Positions 24,476-37,200 of a stretch of DNA of 64,000 nt are shown here, piece after piece (position 1 is the stretch's first letter; every line of letters begins with the position of its first letter). The notes below the pieces were generated by a model, which did no database searches, had not been told where the DNA came from, and worked only from the letters and a program-made list of their open reading frames with translations. Origin of the DNA: Delphinapterus leucas (taxonomy: Eukaryota; Chordata; Mammalia; Artiodactyla; Monodontidae); assembly GCF_002288925.2 (NCBI RefSeq), contig NW_022098031.1:8540354-8604353 (forward strand). The letters are read 5' to 3'. The position numbers and the translations under genes are program-made.

Positions 24476-25094
24476 ATATCTTGTAGAGGGAAACATGATA
24501 TAGTGATAAAAATATGAACCTCCTATCAATGCCTGTTTTCTGGTTCAGGCCCCAAATGTGGGCCTGATTTGCTTGATGACCTAGAGAAAATGCCATATTT
24601 TACATAGGGTATCTGACGGTTCTATTCATGCCCTTTCCTCTACTCTCTGTCTTTCTTCTGTGCCAGGGTCCCCCATACTGCTATCAAAACCCAGTTTAAT
24701 ATGACTGCCTCGTGGAGAGTTTTCGTGATTAATCAGATTTGAATCCTCATCCTGCTCTACCCTGTGCATTCACTGTGTGTGATAATAATTGACATGATGG
24801 CAGCGTTAGCAAAACTTTATCTAAAATTATTGAGACTTACCTTCTGCGCTTTCCTTCAGTTATTGTTTCTTGTGATATCCCACTCTTCATTGCCTCTCCT
24901 TCCAGACCTGGCCTTTTTTACTGGGCCTAAGAGTTACTGCTTACACTCTCTAGCCCTGCCCTACCCCCTTCCCTTCACCATTAACTATGTTATATGACAA
25001 TTTCTCATGATCTAAGGTGGTCACTGACTCATCTTACAATCACACTACGTAACCCAAGAGATAGTTGATGCAAGTGGACAGAATACCGATCTGA
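24476..25094. other. No gene seen
   Basis: Unremarkable sequence; a faint MIR-like stretch may occupy 24490-24600. Confidence 0.35.
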
Positions 25095-25210
25095 TCATCA
25101 TGAGACCTCATTTTTAGAAAGAGCTCTGCCACTAACCAGCTTTGTGAGCTTGGGCTACTCAGTCTCTCTGGGATACCCTTTTCTCATGTATAAAATGTGT
25201 GGGCTTGTCT
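25095..25210 (+). mobile_element. MIR SINE fragment
   Basis: CTCTGCCACTAACCAGCTTTGTGAGCTTGGGC followed by TATAAAATGTGTGGGCTTG. Confidence 0.7.
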
Positions 25211-25569
25211 AGATCAGTGTTTCTATAAGTAAGTGCTATAGCACTGATCCATGTAGATGTCTTTCAGAAATATGTTCTCGGGTCACATGCATTTGGGAAT
25301 TGCTATGTACTTTGTCACCTTCTTAAACATTTGCAAGTTAAGGTGCTGACAAGTCCCGAAATAAAGGAAATATTTTTCTTTACCCAATAACTGACTTTTA
25401 TTGTGAGGAGAGGAAACACGTTGGTAGTTGCTTGGGAATCCATGAGGGAATCTCAGTTGAACTTTCTAGAAATCTTGGCTGTAATCACACGTCTCTTTAC
25501 CTTCAATGCCAGCTGCTGTGGGTATAGAGATAAGTAAGTCAGGATCTTGGCCTTTCATGTATTAAAAAA

Positions 25570-26440
25570 TCAGAGGGTGGACACAAAAATCAGTGTTGTA
25601 AAGGATGGCAATTTTAGACTAAAGCTTTGTTCAAATTGTAATGGGCATAAGGATTGAGAAGCAAGGAGGTCTGCCCAGAGTAGGGGCAGTGGATAAAGAA
25701 GGGGACGCTTCCACAGGTGAGATGCCATTTGAGCTGAGCACCAAGGGGTGGTTGCAATAATTCACTAAGTAGAGAACGTGGGAAAGGATAGTCCAGGAAG
25801 AAGGAACAACAGGCACAGAGGCATAAAAGCCCCAGGTATATTCTAGGCCTGTGAAATAATTTTGTGGTTATGGAATCTAAGAGTGGAAGAGTGGGAGAGA
25901 GGAACAGGAGAAAGTTCTGGGAGATGAGTAGAGGCCTGTTTGCCATGTGCTTTAAGTGCCATTCTATGGAGTCTGAATTTATCCTTTAGGTAATAGGAAA
26001 CCATCCTTAGATTGGTTTTTAATCAGGGGAATTACATGATCAATAAGTATTTTATAAAGGGAATTACAGAAAGAAAAGAGAAAATTCTGGAGTGCTAAGA
26101 CGGATAGGAGGAGGAAAATGTTGGCAAGAAAACTAATTATGATTCTATTGAAATGGCTCAAGTAAGAGATGATAAAAAGCTGAAAAGCAAAAGGATGAGA
26201 TGGAAGAAACAGGTTTGAAGGAAATGTAGGAGCTCAGCACACTCCGGGAAGTGATTGGACATAAGGCAACAAAGAAAGAGGAATACAAAATGACCCTGCA
26301 GCATTTAGCTTGGGCGAATGTTGTGTGATTATAAAATTTACTGAGATAGGAACTTAGAGGAGTGAACTGTTTCATATAGATTTGAATTGGGCTGGGTGTT
26401 CTATTACACAGAGTAATTTTGCTGTAAAAGCACATCCATC
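25570..26440 (+). repeat. Ancient interspersed repeat, family not named
   Basis: Body of the same old repeat family as at 19845: GTGAGATGCCATTTGAGCTGAG, AAGGAACAACAGGCACAGAGGC, GGGGAATTACATGATC, GATGAGATGGAAG. Confidence 0.45.
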
Positions 26441-28080
26441 GATTTTTACGTTTTAGGGTTCAATGACGATTTAGCTAAAGACTGTATTCTTCTTAAGGAG
26501 ATTCAGCATCTACAAAAAATCTATTCCAAACTGGAATTTGCTAGGTACTCAATATATTCTTGTCAACAAAACAGCATTGTAATCTATATATTTCTTTTGA
26601 CTTTATCTCTAAAGTATAAATAATCACTTCTAGGTCTATAAATCCATTTGTTTTTTCGTTTAAGCATTTCGTTTCTTTCAGCCATGGATAATCCTATGTA
26701 CATGAATGTCTCAGAAGAAGTTCGTGAAATTATTTCCATTTTCTAGGAGGAAACAGCATAGAGCATCAATCTCTCTTTAGTGATTATTTAAATATTAAGC
26801 CATTATTTTGAACTAATCCTAAATTTGGTCTTAACACTAGATATTATTGTCACTATTACATTAAAAATATATTATGTTTAATAGTCAGGTAATGGGATTG
26901 TTTCAAAGACACCTTTGTCAGTGAAAATTAGAAAAATATTCTTTTAACTAATCAAATTTTTAAGAAGTCCATGCTTGCTTATTGTATAGAGCTTCACAAA
27001 GATTTTAAAGAATTATTTTCCCCAACAATTTTTGAAGTATACGTTTCTTTTATTTTAGAGGCAGGATGTGGAAAGTAGCATGACCCAAACTGTTTACAGA
27101 AAAGCAGTCTACACCTCCCTGATTAGGTCAGGGAATTTTGCCTTTACCTGTGCCAGCTGCCTTCTATTAGCACGAAAAACAAATTGTACAATCTATGGTC
27201 ACTGAACTATGACCACCTTCTCATTCTGAATTTTTTGTCCAAGAGGACCAGGGAATCCAGAAACTGAGTTAGTGGAGAGGAGTGTTGTTAGATACAATTT
27301 GTCAGAGGAAGAGTAGAGGGCCCACCTTAAAAACAAACTGAGCTCTCAGAATGGCTACATGTTAGAAAATGAACACAATAGGGACAGTCAGAGAGTAACT
27401 CCTGAGAATTTTTTCCCTTTTACATCATAAAGAAATAAAGATAAAAACTAAATGGTCTTGTGATGGAGAGGGCAACCTCTCCCTCCCCGCTTCCCCCAGC
27501 TGCACTGCCTTGAAGGCAGCTCCATGGAACTGTTTTGAAATAAATTTAGAAGCTTTGAAAGGCAGGTCCATAGTTGTTCCCACCATTCTGGGGTTAAGGA
27601 TGAAAGGTTGCTCTGTCTTAAGCCTTCAGACTTTGCAGATTTCTAAATGCATTTTGTTGTATGTAGAAGAAATTTTGCACTCTTGAGAAAAGACAGTGCA
27701 AAAATGAGTTGAGACACAATGTCCCTTTATCTCAGGGCAAAACAATCTTGTTTCCCTGTAGTTGAAATAGAGGCAGGGGAAGTCGGGTTGTGGTATCTGA
27801 AATCAACAGCCTGTATGGCTGTGCCATTCTCTCCCTGCTCTAGCACCACTCTCTTAACTTGGTATCTGTTTACTTTACAGAAGGCAGTTTTGGAGAAAGG
27901 ATCATAAATATTCTGGCCCAGTACCCTAGGGGCCACGACAAGCAAAAGAACACACCTGCCTAGAGATAGACCTTGTGATATTTAACTGTGTGTGTTACTT
28001 TTTTAATCCACTTTAATAACTGGATTATCCACCCTCCACCCCCCAGCCCCAACTTCTTTGCTTTCTATTTCTGCTCTGAG
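26441..28080. other. Upstream flank of the tetraspanin exon; no recognised element
   Basis: Unique-looking sequence. A non-coding first exon or regulatory elements could lie here, but no TATA box or initiator stands out and nothing can be assigned. Confidence 0.35.
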
Positions 28081-28189
28081 GCCGTGAACACAGAAATCTC
28101 TGCAGGCAAATTACTCCAGAGCCATTGCAGAACAATCCTAGAAGGAACGGTTAAACTCACAGCATCTGGATTCCTGATCCTTTTCCGAC
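28081..28189 (+). other. TSPAN8: Probable 5'UTR part of tetraspanin exon 1
   Basis: The 109 bp before the ATG follow a pyrimidine-rich stretch ending in CTGAG at 28080, a plausible acceptor. A second candidate, CTCTGCAG, ends at 28105. Human TSPAN8 is known to have an upstream non-coding exon; I could not place it, so the promoter is not identified. Confidence 0.35.
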
Positions 28190-28249
28190 ATGGCAGGTGT
28201 GAGTGTCTGTATAAAATATTCTATGTTTATCTTCAACTTCGTGTCCTGG
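28190..28249 (+). CDS. TSPAN8: Tetraspanin coding exon 1 (residues 1-20)
   Basis: The exon encodes [20 protein letters not shown], the cytoplasmic N-terminus and start of TM1, followed by a GTGAGT donor at 28250. The ATG has a strong context (G at -3, G at +4). Human TSPAN8 begins with the same MAGVS-CIKYSMF pattern, which fixes the start. C8 is a likely palmitoylation site by analogy with other tetraspanins. Two possible splice acceptors lie upstream, after the AG at 28080 and after the AG at 28105, so this exon probably begins with some 5'UTR. Intron 1 that follows is about 7.6 kb. Confidence 0.9.
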
Positions 28250-31200
28250 GTGAGTGTTTTTCTTGTAATGATCAATTTTATGCAAGAAAGGGGATCTTGA
28301 TATCATAAATATCATAAATGAGAACAGACTCTGCACTAGAGAAACAGAAGAGGAGGAGAGTGTATTTTCCATTTACTTGTTTGGATGTGTTTGTTCTTTC
28401 TTTGGTTATTTCAGTAATTGAAAATGAGCCAATGACTCAAAAAAGTGCACTTCGGGTTCTGTGGGGGTAAACATTTCATAAATGTTTTGATATTGTTACA
28501 AAACAATCACAGAGGGAAAAAAATACCCCTTAACTAAAAGACAGTTCTTAGTTGTATATCATTCAGGCCTCCCTAGTTTAAGGACCCTGTGGGAAAAATC
28601 TGATTTGATTCCATTTGGAGCCTAACTCCTAAATTCTAACCTTTACATCTGGGTTTGAAACAGGTGAATGGTGGGGTGTGATGAGAAAGACGTGAGAAGA
28701 GGATCATTTTCAGAGACCCAAAGAAGAAACAATGGTCATGCTAAACTTTAAAGAGAAACAGTAAAATTACTTAATCATGGAAAGATTAAACTAAGGCACT
28801 AGTTTTGTATCAGAAATTTAAAGTTAGTATTTTGATGTGTCATTGCCCCATCTTTTAATCAACAGGGTTTGTGTTTTAGCCAGCTCTTATGTTTCTCTTG
28901 AAAGTCTGTAGACATAAGAAATAACAAATAAATTGATAAGCAAAATCTAACATTGGAAAGTTGAAAAATGAAATATGGAAAGGCAAAGTGGTTAAGGGAT
29001 GTTGGGATGTTGGAAAATTGATGTTATCGTTTGTAATATAAATGATGCAATTAAAGATTGTTCAAAAGTAAGTCAATAGAAATAGCCCAAAATACTTACA
29101 TGAAAAAATTATTTTGTGTACTGGATTAAAAAATGGCTTATGCAGTATAAGGAGGAGAAAGTTCTGGTTTTGTTTTTTACCTGGTTATCTTTAGTAAACA
29201 GGCAGCTGGTATCTACATGTTGGTAAATTTCTGTCCTGTTAAAATAATGATGTACCGAGCTAAACTTTAGTAGATGAATATAGTCTTATTGTCTAGAATG
29301 ACTTTCCATTCAATGTCAGTAGCCCTAGTGAGTACAAGTGATACATATTGGTAAAGTAAGTAAGTAAGTGAGACTATAAATGAGTAAAATAAGAAAGGTT
29401 TGTTCTTCGTACTTCCTCTTTTCCTTAGAAAAATGGGCTGCTTTTGCAAATACTAAATGAAGCTCATGAATATATGCCAGATTTTAAAAGTTTGTTCTGA
29501 TAAATTTCTTCCCTTGAAATATTTAAAATTGGTTAAACATTGAGATTAGAATATAAACAAAGAGATTCCTATGTACTTTGGTTGGTTTTGCTTTTAACTT
29601 TTTATTGTGGAGAACCTCAAACATTCACAAAATAGAAAAGGATAATCAACCCCGTCATGCAGCCCCAAAAGCCATGAAACCATGGCCAATCTTTCCCGGT
29701 CCATATTCTCATCTACTTTCCCCACCCCATATTATTTTGAAGCAAATCCTGGATATACTATTTCATCTGTAAATACTTTAGTGTATATTTCTAAAAGACA
29801 AATAATTCTTTTTTTGAAAAAATGTACCCACAATGTCATCACACTAAAAACTTAATAAGAATTTTAAAACTGATTATCAAGTGTCTATCCAGGGTTCAAA
29901 TTTCCAATTGCCTCACAAATGTTCCTCTTTGAATCCGAATACAAACAAGGTCCACGACTGCGATTGATTGGTTGATATATCTTTTATGTCAACTTTCATC
30001 ATTAGGTTCTCCATCCATCTTCATCTTTCCCCCACCCTGGAAGTTTCATGTACTTGTGTGCTTGGTTTGTCCTATTGAATTTTCTGTGATCTGGATTTTG
30101 CTATTTGCATACCCACGGTATAGTTTAACATGTTCCCTTGTCTTCTGTGTTATCTCTAACTTAGTAGTTGCACTTGGCAGTTTGATAAGATTCAGGATAT
30201 TATTTCGGGGGATGGGGCACAACTAGCTTATAAGTGATATTTTGTTCTTTCATCAAGAGGTGTATATACTGTCTGACCATCTCACTTTTTGTGATGTTAG
30301 TAGCTATTGATGCTTAAGAACCTCAACCCATCAGTTCACTGAGTTTCAAACTGGTGACATACTATTTCTATCATTTTCTTCCTTTACTAGCTGGAATACT
30401 TTCAATAAGGAGAGATTTAGCATTTACTAATTGGTTACCATTAGTGCCCAGTTTTTATTTTTTAAGAAAGGCAGCATAAATGTTTCTTACTCTTTTTTTT
30501 TTTTTTTTTTTTTTTTGTGGTACTCAGGCCTCTCACTCTTGGGGCCTCTCCCGTTGCGGAGCACAGGCTCCGGACGCGCAGGCTCAGCGGCCATGGCTCA
30601 CGGGCCCAGCCGCTCCACGGCATGTGGGATCTTCCCGGACCGGGGCACGAACCCGTGTCCCCTGCATTGGCAGGCGGACTCTCAACCACTGCGCCACCAG
30701 GGAAGCCCTGTTTCTTACTCTTTACTCAACAGATTTCAAAATGATGAGTTTATTTTCTGGTATCATACAACGGTGATAAGCAAGTATTTCTTTAAATATC
30801 CTTATGAAATAATAGATTTAAATACCATCACAGTTCTTATCCTCGTTGATGTGCAATTTATTCCATTTTTGGCCAGTGGGAGAGTCTTCAAGTTGGCTCC
30901 TGAGTCCTTTTGACATGACCCTAATAACTTTGATAACTTCTTCACTATTTGGGATGATAAGATGTTCCAGGCTCACTTCCCTATTTCCTGCCCCAGACCT
31001 GGAATCAGCATTTCTCCAAGAAGTCTTGATATCTGTTTCTAAAAAGCTGCAGCCATTGTCTCTTTACGATGCAGAATATATATGGGCCATTTAAACAAAC
31101 TGAAATATAAATATGCTAATAAATGCATGGCTTCTACTTTAATAACGTCTCAAAGTCTTCAAACTAGTAGCAATCCTCAAATTATGAAATAGTCAAAATA

Positions 31201-34200
31201 TATCCATGTTGTATAAAAACAGCATACAAAGTGTTGATGGCTGTTTTAAATACATCAGAGGTCAGTATTTCATTAAAAGCTAATGAATAGCTATTCAGTA
31301 GCTAATAGGAATTTGAAACAGATCTGAATTTTAAACTGAAATGAAAAAGACAGTCTAGGAAAGGGGTATGTTATAGGTTCAGGATTATAGATTTGATATA
31401 AGAGTACAAGGTGAGTTGTAGACATCTGTACAATACTGTACCCAGTCATTGTTACTGCTTTCCTGGAGAGCTCTGATTATTTTACGGTTACCATTATCTC
31501 TGTTTTTCTGATAATGAAGTCTTTCTGATGCTACGGATTTCAGTTAGATATTTCCGACTTCCCTTAAAAGGCCTTGTTCTTCCCATCAGCATAGTGATGG
31601 GAAGGGACCTATAATCTTTATATGAGACATCTTGAGTAAGAACAACAGTTGTAAAGACCAATGATAACTTCTCAGCCAACAGGTGACATCCATATTTTCA
31701 TTCAAAAGTTAGAGCAGGAGTCTGTGAGGTCAGGGAACCATTCCTATTTCTACTCTCCCCTCTGCTCCCAGTCCAGAGTTCTCAGCTGGAATTTTATAAT
31801 CCTTCATAGGAAATTAGCAATTTGTCACATTTCTAATGTTTACTTAAGCAAATATTTTACGGTCCCACTGATGTGGTTTTCTTGTAGACATCCATGGCCT
31901 TATGTTTTCAAATGAATTCTTTCTGGTGTAACTTTAGAGAAACTAAGCCTTTGTAAAGTAGGGCCAGATGTTGGAATATCTCTAAAGTATGCATACGGTT
32001 ATTTAAGCTAAACATACCAGTTTCTTTTGTGAGAGAACTTGAGATATGCCACATAAATACACAGTGATTTCTATTTGTTAGAATTAGTAATTGAAGAAAA
32101 ACGTGAGAAAGCAAAAATCATTCCTAATCACTCATGCTAGAGTTTGATGCAAATTAGAGTGAATTAGAGGTGCAAATAGAGTGAATTAGGTAAATCATAG
32201 GTGCAAAACCTATTTCTCTGAGTCTTGTGTCAAAACAGATAAACTGTCCACATTTTCTTATGCTCCTCTTAGATAAGTCAGGCATGGGAGTGTTGTGGGT
32301 GCTTGGAGCATCTTAGGGGTCTGGGTAAGCATGGAACACAGGGCCTTTAGCCCACAGATTCAGTGGAACCATTGCCAGAGGCAGAGAGCTGTGGAAAGGC
32401 TGGCTCTTTATGAAGGAAAGCAGAGTGATGTAACATTACCAAACCCAAATGGGGGAAGGTGAGAAGGAGACAAGCTGTAAAGCCAAAGGTGTTAGCAACT
32501 GAAGGAAGCCAACCATGAAGAGTTTTGAAGAGAGCAGAAGGAAGTCAGGCATTGAGAGAGTTCAAGAACCAGCATTTCAATGTCATCGTTGTATTTTATA
32601 TGGTACCTGGGACGCTAGATTGGCTGTGCCGAGCGCAATGAAGAGAGTTGAAGCAGAGCAGACATAACTATGAGACGGGATAACTGAAAAATAAGGTGCA
32701 GTTATATTTCATTCTGATTGATGAAATCCCCCAAGATAGACTTGACTATGGATGAAATGTGTGAATTTTGTAAATACAATGGTTGCCTGCCACTATGCAG
32801 TCAGCTTGGAACTTAAACAGTGACAAAGACACTGGAGCCCAGAGGCTAAGAGCTGAACCTCAGCTCCTTCACCACCAGCTGTGTGGCCCTGGGGAAATTG
32901 GTTAACCTCTCTGTGCTTTATAGTTCCTTATCTGTAAAATTGGGATAGTAGTAATATCTACTTCATGGGTTGTTGTGAAGTTCAGATGGTTTAATACATA
33001 TAAAGAACTCAGAATAATGCTAAATAAATGTTTAAGAAACAGACATTTCAGCCATCATTGTACAGGCTTTTTTATGAGTCAGGAGTATGAAACCACTCTG
33101 CAGTGATGAATAAATTCCAATTTGGATTTTGAAACAGAGGAAGAAATAAAATGGCAAGAATTATGATAAGACAGAAATTCTTCTGTCATAAATTAGAAGA
33201 ATGGAAAGTTGATTTTGAAGAAACAGGCAGACTGAGATTCAAATCCTGAATCTACATTTCTTTGTGGCCTGGAACATGTTCCTTGATTTTTCTTTGCCTC
33301 AGTCTCTGCACTTGTTAAACGAGGATGGTAATTTTACGCAGCAGGGTCAATGGTGAAGATTAACTAAGATACTTTATGAAAGCCTGTGACCAAGGACTGA
33401 CACACAATAATAGTTCAATTAATGCTGTTTTCCCAATTCCAACAATCATATTGATTTTTAATTTAAAAATATTGGAATCTGGTGTGATAGTATTTTAGTC
33501 CTACTCTTATCTTCCTCTGGCCTCGTGGGGCAAGGAATCTGTGGGGCTGGAGGGAGATGCTCACCCTGAGTCTGGCCTCCACTTTGGGTACTTATCTCAA
33601 AATACAGCCACATTGGGGATTAGGGTTTCATCATATGAATTTAGGGGCACATAATTCAGTCCATAGTATATTCATAAGCAAACATCAATTACGTAATTTC
33701 TTAGAATGCTGGCTCAGACCAACTGCATCCTAATTTCATAAAAAGAAGGATGTCCCATGAGAGCTGAGTGGCAACAACAGTGACTTTCTTCAAAGAGAAA
33801 CCAGAAAGGGCTAGTGGGGAGTAGGCCTAGTAAGTTCTGCAGTGTCCACTGATGGCTAACCTGGGGGCCTAACTTATCAGCTAATTTCCTTTTACAACCT
33901 TATCAACAGAAAGAAGGACATACCTAGATGCTTATTTCTTAATTCATACTCCAAATTATTTAAAACGTTATAAAAAAATCAGGGGCAAACCCTTAAAGCC
34001 AAACTGGAGAAAGGACTCAAAGAACAATTATGATGATCAATCTTATAACAATTGGGATAAAACAGGTTAGTATCAATCATGGCTCTAGACTGTTCTTGAT
34101 AGAAAACCAATTACTTTTAATTAATTTAATTAGAAAATTATGATACATTTCTTAAAATATTCTCATCGATAGTTTTATAAAAACATCAGATTAAGATGAT

Positions 34201-37200
34201 AATCATAATAGCTATTCAGATAATGTTATTTTCATTTAAAGCTGAAAGCCAGAGTGACTATTAAGACAAACAATGTAAATCTACCTGTGAAAGGAGAAAA
34301 ATACCAGTGAACAAGGAAAAACAAAAAATCCAACTGTTATAAAATTACTGAAAATCACAGAGGGTCTCGTTATTATTTGATATAAATTCTTGCAGGTTTA
34401 TTTATTAACAAAGAACCACTAAAATGAGCATTTATCTCCATCTGCAAATGAAATTAGGATTTAGTGGAAAAGAGGAAAAGAAATAAGGAGAGTTTTCAGG
34501 CTCTAAAGTTGTTTATTCAAAGATTTGCAGTTTATATTGTATGCGTGTGCACACCTATAAGATAATTAAGTTGTATAGGTGATTTGGTGATTTGGCAAAG
34601 AACTCTTTGGTAAAAAGCTTTGGTTTTCCATTGCATTTGTTGTTTTGCAGGAGTTGAAGCATGTAGTAAGGGTGGGGCTAGATTAGGAGTGCTGCTGGAT
34701 TTTCACCATGTGACCGTTGTTATCATTTGGGATTCCAGTTTCTTTAATCTGAAATAAAGGGCTTGAACCTAGATGAATTTTGAGATCTTTTAGGGAGCAT
34801 AGGTTCAGCTGCTGTTTGCACTCCCTATTCCTTTCACAAAAGCCCCGACTCTACTCCCAAAGCAAACGTAATGAGAAGCCGTTAAGTGAAACTGCTGTTT
34901 GGGGGTTTTGGGCATATGGCCGAACCATACATGAAAGCAGTGATACTACAAAGTCATGGGGTTTGGAGGACTCAGGCATTTCTCTGTCAGAGAACCCTAA
35001 GGCCAGAATAGTCTAGAAACTCCTCCAAAGTCTACTGCTGTGTCTGGTATGTTACCAAGCTTGTTCTCAACATCTCTATCTAATAATAGATCTTTGATTT
35101 TTTTTTTTTGAGGCCACAACATCTATACCTTAAAAAACAAAACAAAACAAAAACAAAGCTGAAAGACAAGGTTTTTTTCTTACATTAAAGTAAAATGTGC
35201 TTCACATTTTATGTGTTGGTCTTGGTCCAAATTAAATAATCTGGTAAAGTCATTAAAGGAATTTAAGACTTTAAATACTGTTCCTCATTGTTCCTCTTCT
35301 CTAGGTAAGCTTTACTACCTAAAAGAGCTTATTTTTAAAAGAGCTTATTTGGGTACAAAAAGTGTCGTAAACCCTTGTTGCTTAACTGCAAATGTTGTCA
35401 AATGTTCTGCTGTTGCCTCCACATCCTGACTTCTTGAATCTTGAAGGAACGTTTGGTGATTGATCAGTTATTCCCTTCCTTTATGGTCTAAGACAGCTTC
35501 TCAAAGACAAGCCCAGAGGCCCAATAAGGATATTTTGTCTTTAAACTGTTATTACTTATCTTTTATATGTTAAAATCTAGCAGAAACGCAGTTAAGAGTT
35601 GAAACATGGAAAACCATTTTTCCCCTCCCCTGTAGTGGATGGAAAACAGATTATTCTTATCAAACTTTCCAATTACAACAGAACATCTTAGCAATTATCT
35701 ACACATAAATATGCCTCATTTATGTCTTTTAGGTTGTAATGGTAGAATTAATGATAAACCATTGTTACCAGATGGCTAGAGGTGTGTGGAATTAGAGGTG
35801 TAGTTTATCTTGGGCGTACTCTTAACATTTTTTTCTTTTTTCTGCAGCTATGTGGTGCCTCAATCCTGGCAGTAGCAGTTTGGCTACGAGCAGGCAAAGA
35901 TGGTCCAGAGGTAAATAAATACAAGTTTCTCCGCTGCCAAAGTAGTTTATTTCTCTTATAATGATGAAAGTAATGACAGTAATAATAATAATAAAATATT
36001 TCTATAGCATTTCCTTAACTGCCTCATGTAATCATTTGTGCTGATCTGTGATTTTATAATTTAATTAAATTTAATTAATCAAAATTACCCACTATGTGCC
36101 TGGCACTGTGCTAGGCATTGATCAATCCTTCTAGAGAATGGAGAAGATGTTATTCCCCTAATAGGAAGATGGGAATGAAAGAGGAGGCGGGAAGGGACCA
36201 AAGCAGAAATTAGCCTCCTTCGTTATTTGCTGAAGTGCAGCCTGAAGTTATCTAGAGGATATAGACCACCTTGCCTCCCCACCAAGAGCAATTTTTGTAC
36301 AAGGTATTGACAATAATTTGGCTGATTCCCAAGGTGGGGTAGTGATCCAAAAGAAAAGAAGGTGAGAGGTTCTCTTGGAGAAGAAGAATTTGAATCTGTG
36401 TTTTAAAGGCAGCAAAGTACAAAGATAGTTGGTAATTACTTGGGGCTCTTGGTATTGAGGGTAACCCCTTGTAACAGCAAGAGGCTGGTCACCGGTGTAA
36501 CTCAGGAGTTGACCGGCAGTGTCCAGCCTCCTGACATCAAGATAAGATTAGCATGATCCCCTGTGCCCCACCACACACCGTTCCATGGGTGGCAAAGGTC
36601 TTACCAAGATTTCTGTGGATCTGGAGGAAGTTTAGTTCCTACAATTAATTCTAGCTCTGGTCTTTGGATTCCACGCACACTGTCTCTGTTCTGTACCACA
36701 GTGTCACAGGTGTGGAAAGATTGTGTGTGTGGTGGGTGGGAGCAGGGTGAGCATGTGGGAGGGTTGGTCTGTCAGTTTCACTTAACACAGTGCCTGGCAC
36801 CATTTCCTGGCTCCCCGGCTTCCATTCTCCCAGCTCGCTTCTTCCCAGGGGTGTTCCGCCCCGCAAGTTACGATTCTTATCTCACACAGGGCAGTTACCT
36901 TGTTCTTTGTTATCTGGGCTCTTGCCACTATTCAGGCTCACATGTACTCCTAGGGCCCTTTCGAAGTATTTGCCTAAATAAAGTTTCCCTCTCTAAGAGG
37001 AATGTTGATTCCTATTTAATAATTATTAAGATATTATTAAAACAGAAATAAGGTAATGCATTTTCTATTAAAACTTATACCACGGTGCAGTTACATGCCA
37101 TTGGGCATGGCCTAGTTGAAAGAAATATTAAAAGCAAAAGCAAATTGACATCTGTTCTGATTCCCTTTTTAAAAGAATTGGTTTTTTTGGACTTTTTTTT

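Noticed and set aside
30431..30913. 160-codon open frame on the + strand
   Set aside because: It runs through an antisense CHR SINE and its poly-T tail; similar frames recur over every CHR copy (7480-7874, 17312-17768, 19187-19393).
36563..37051. 162-codon open frame in intron 2
   Set aside because: No recognisable domain; the region is GC-richer, possibly an old LTR, and has no splice context.
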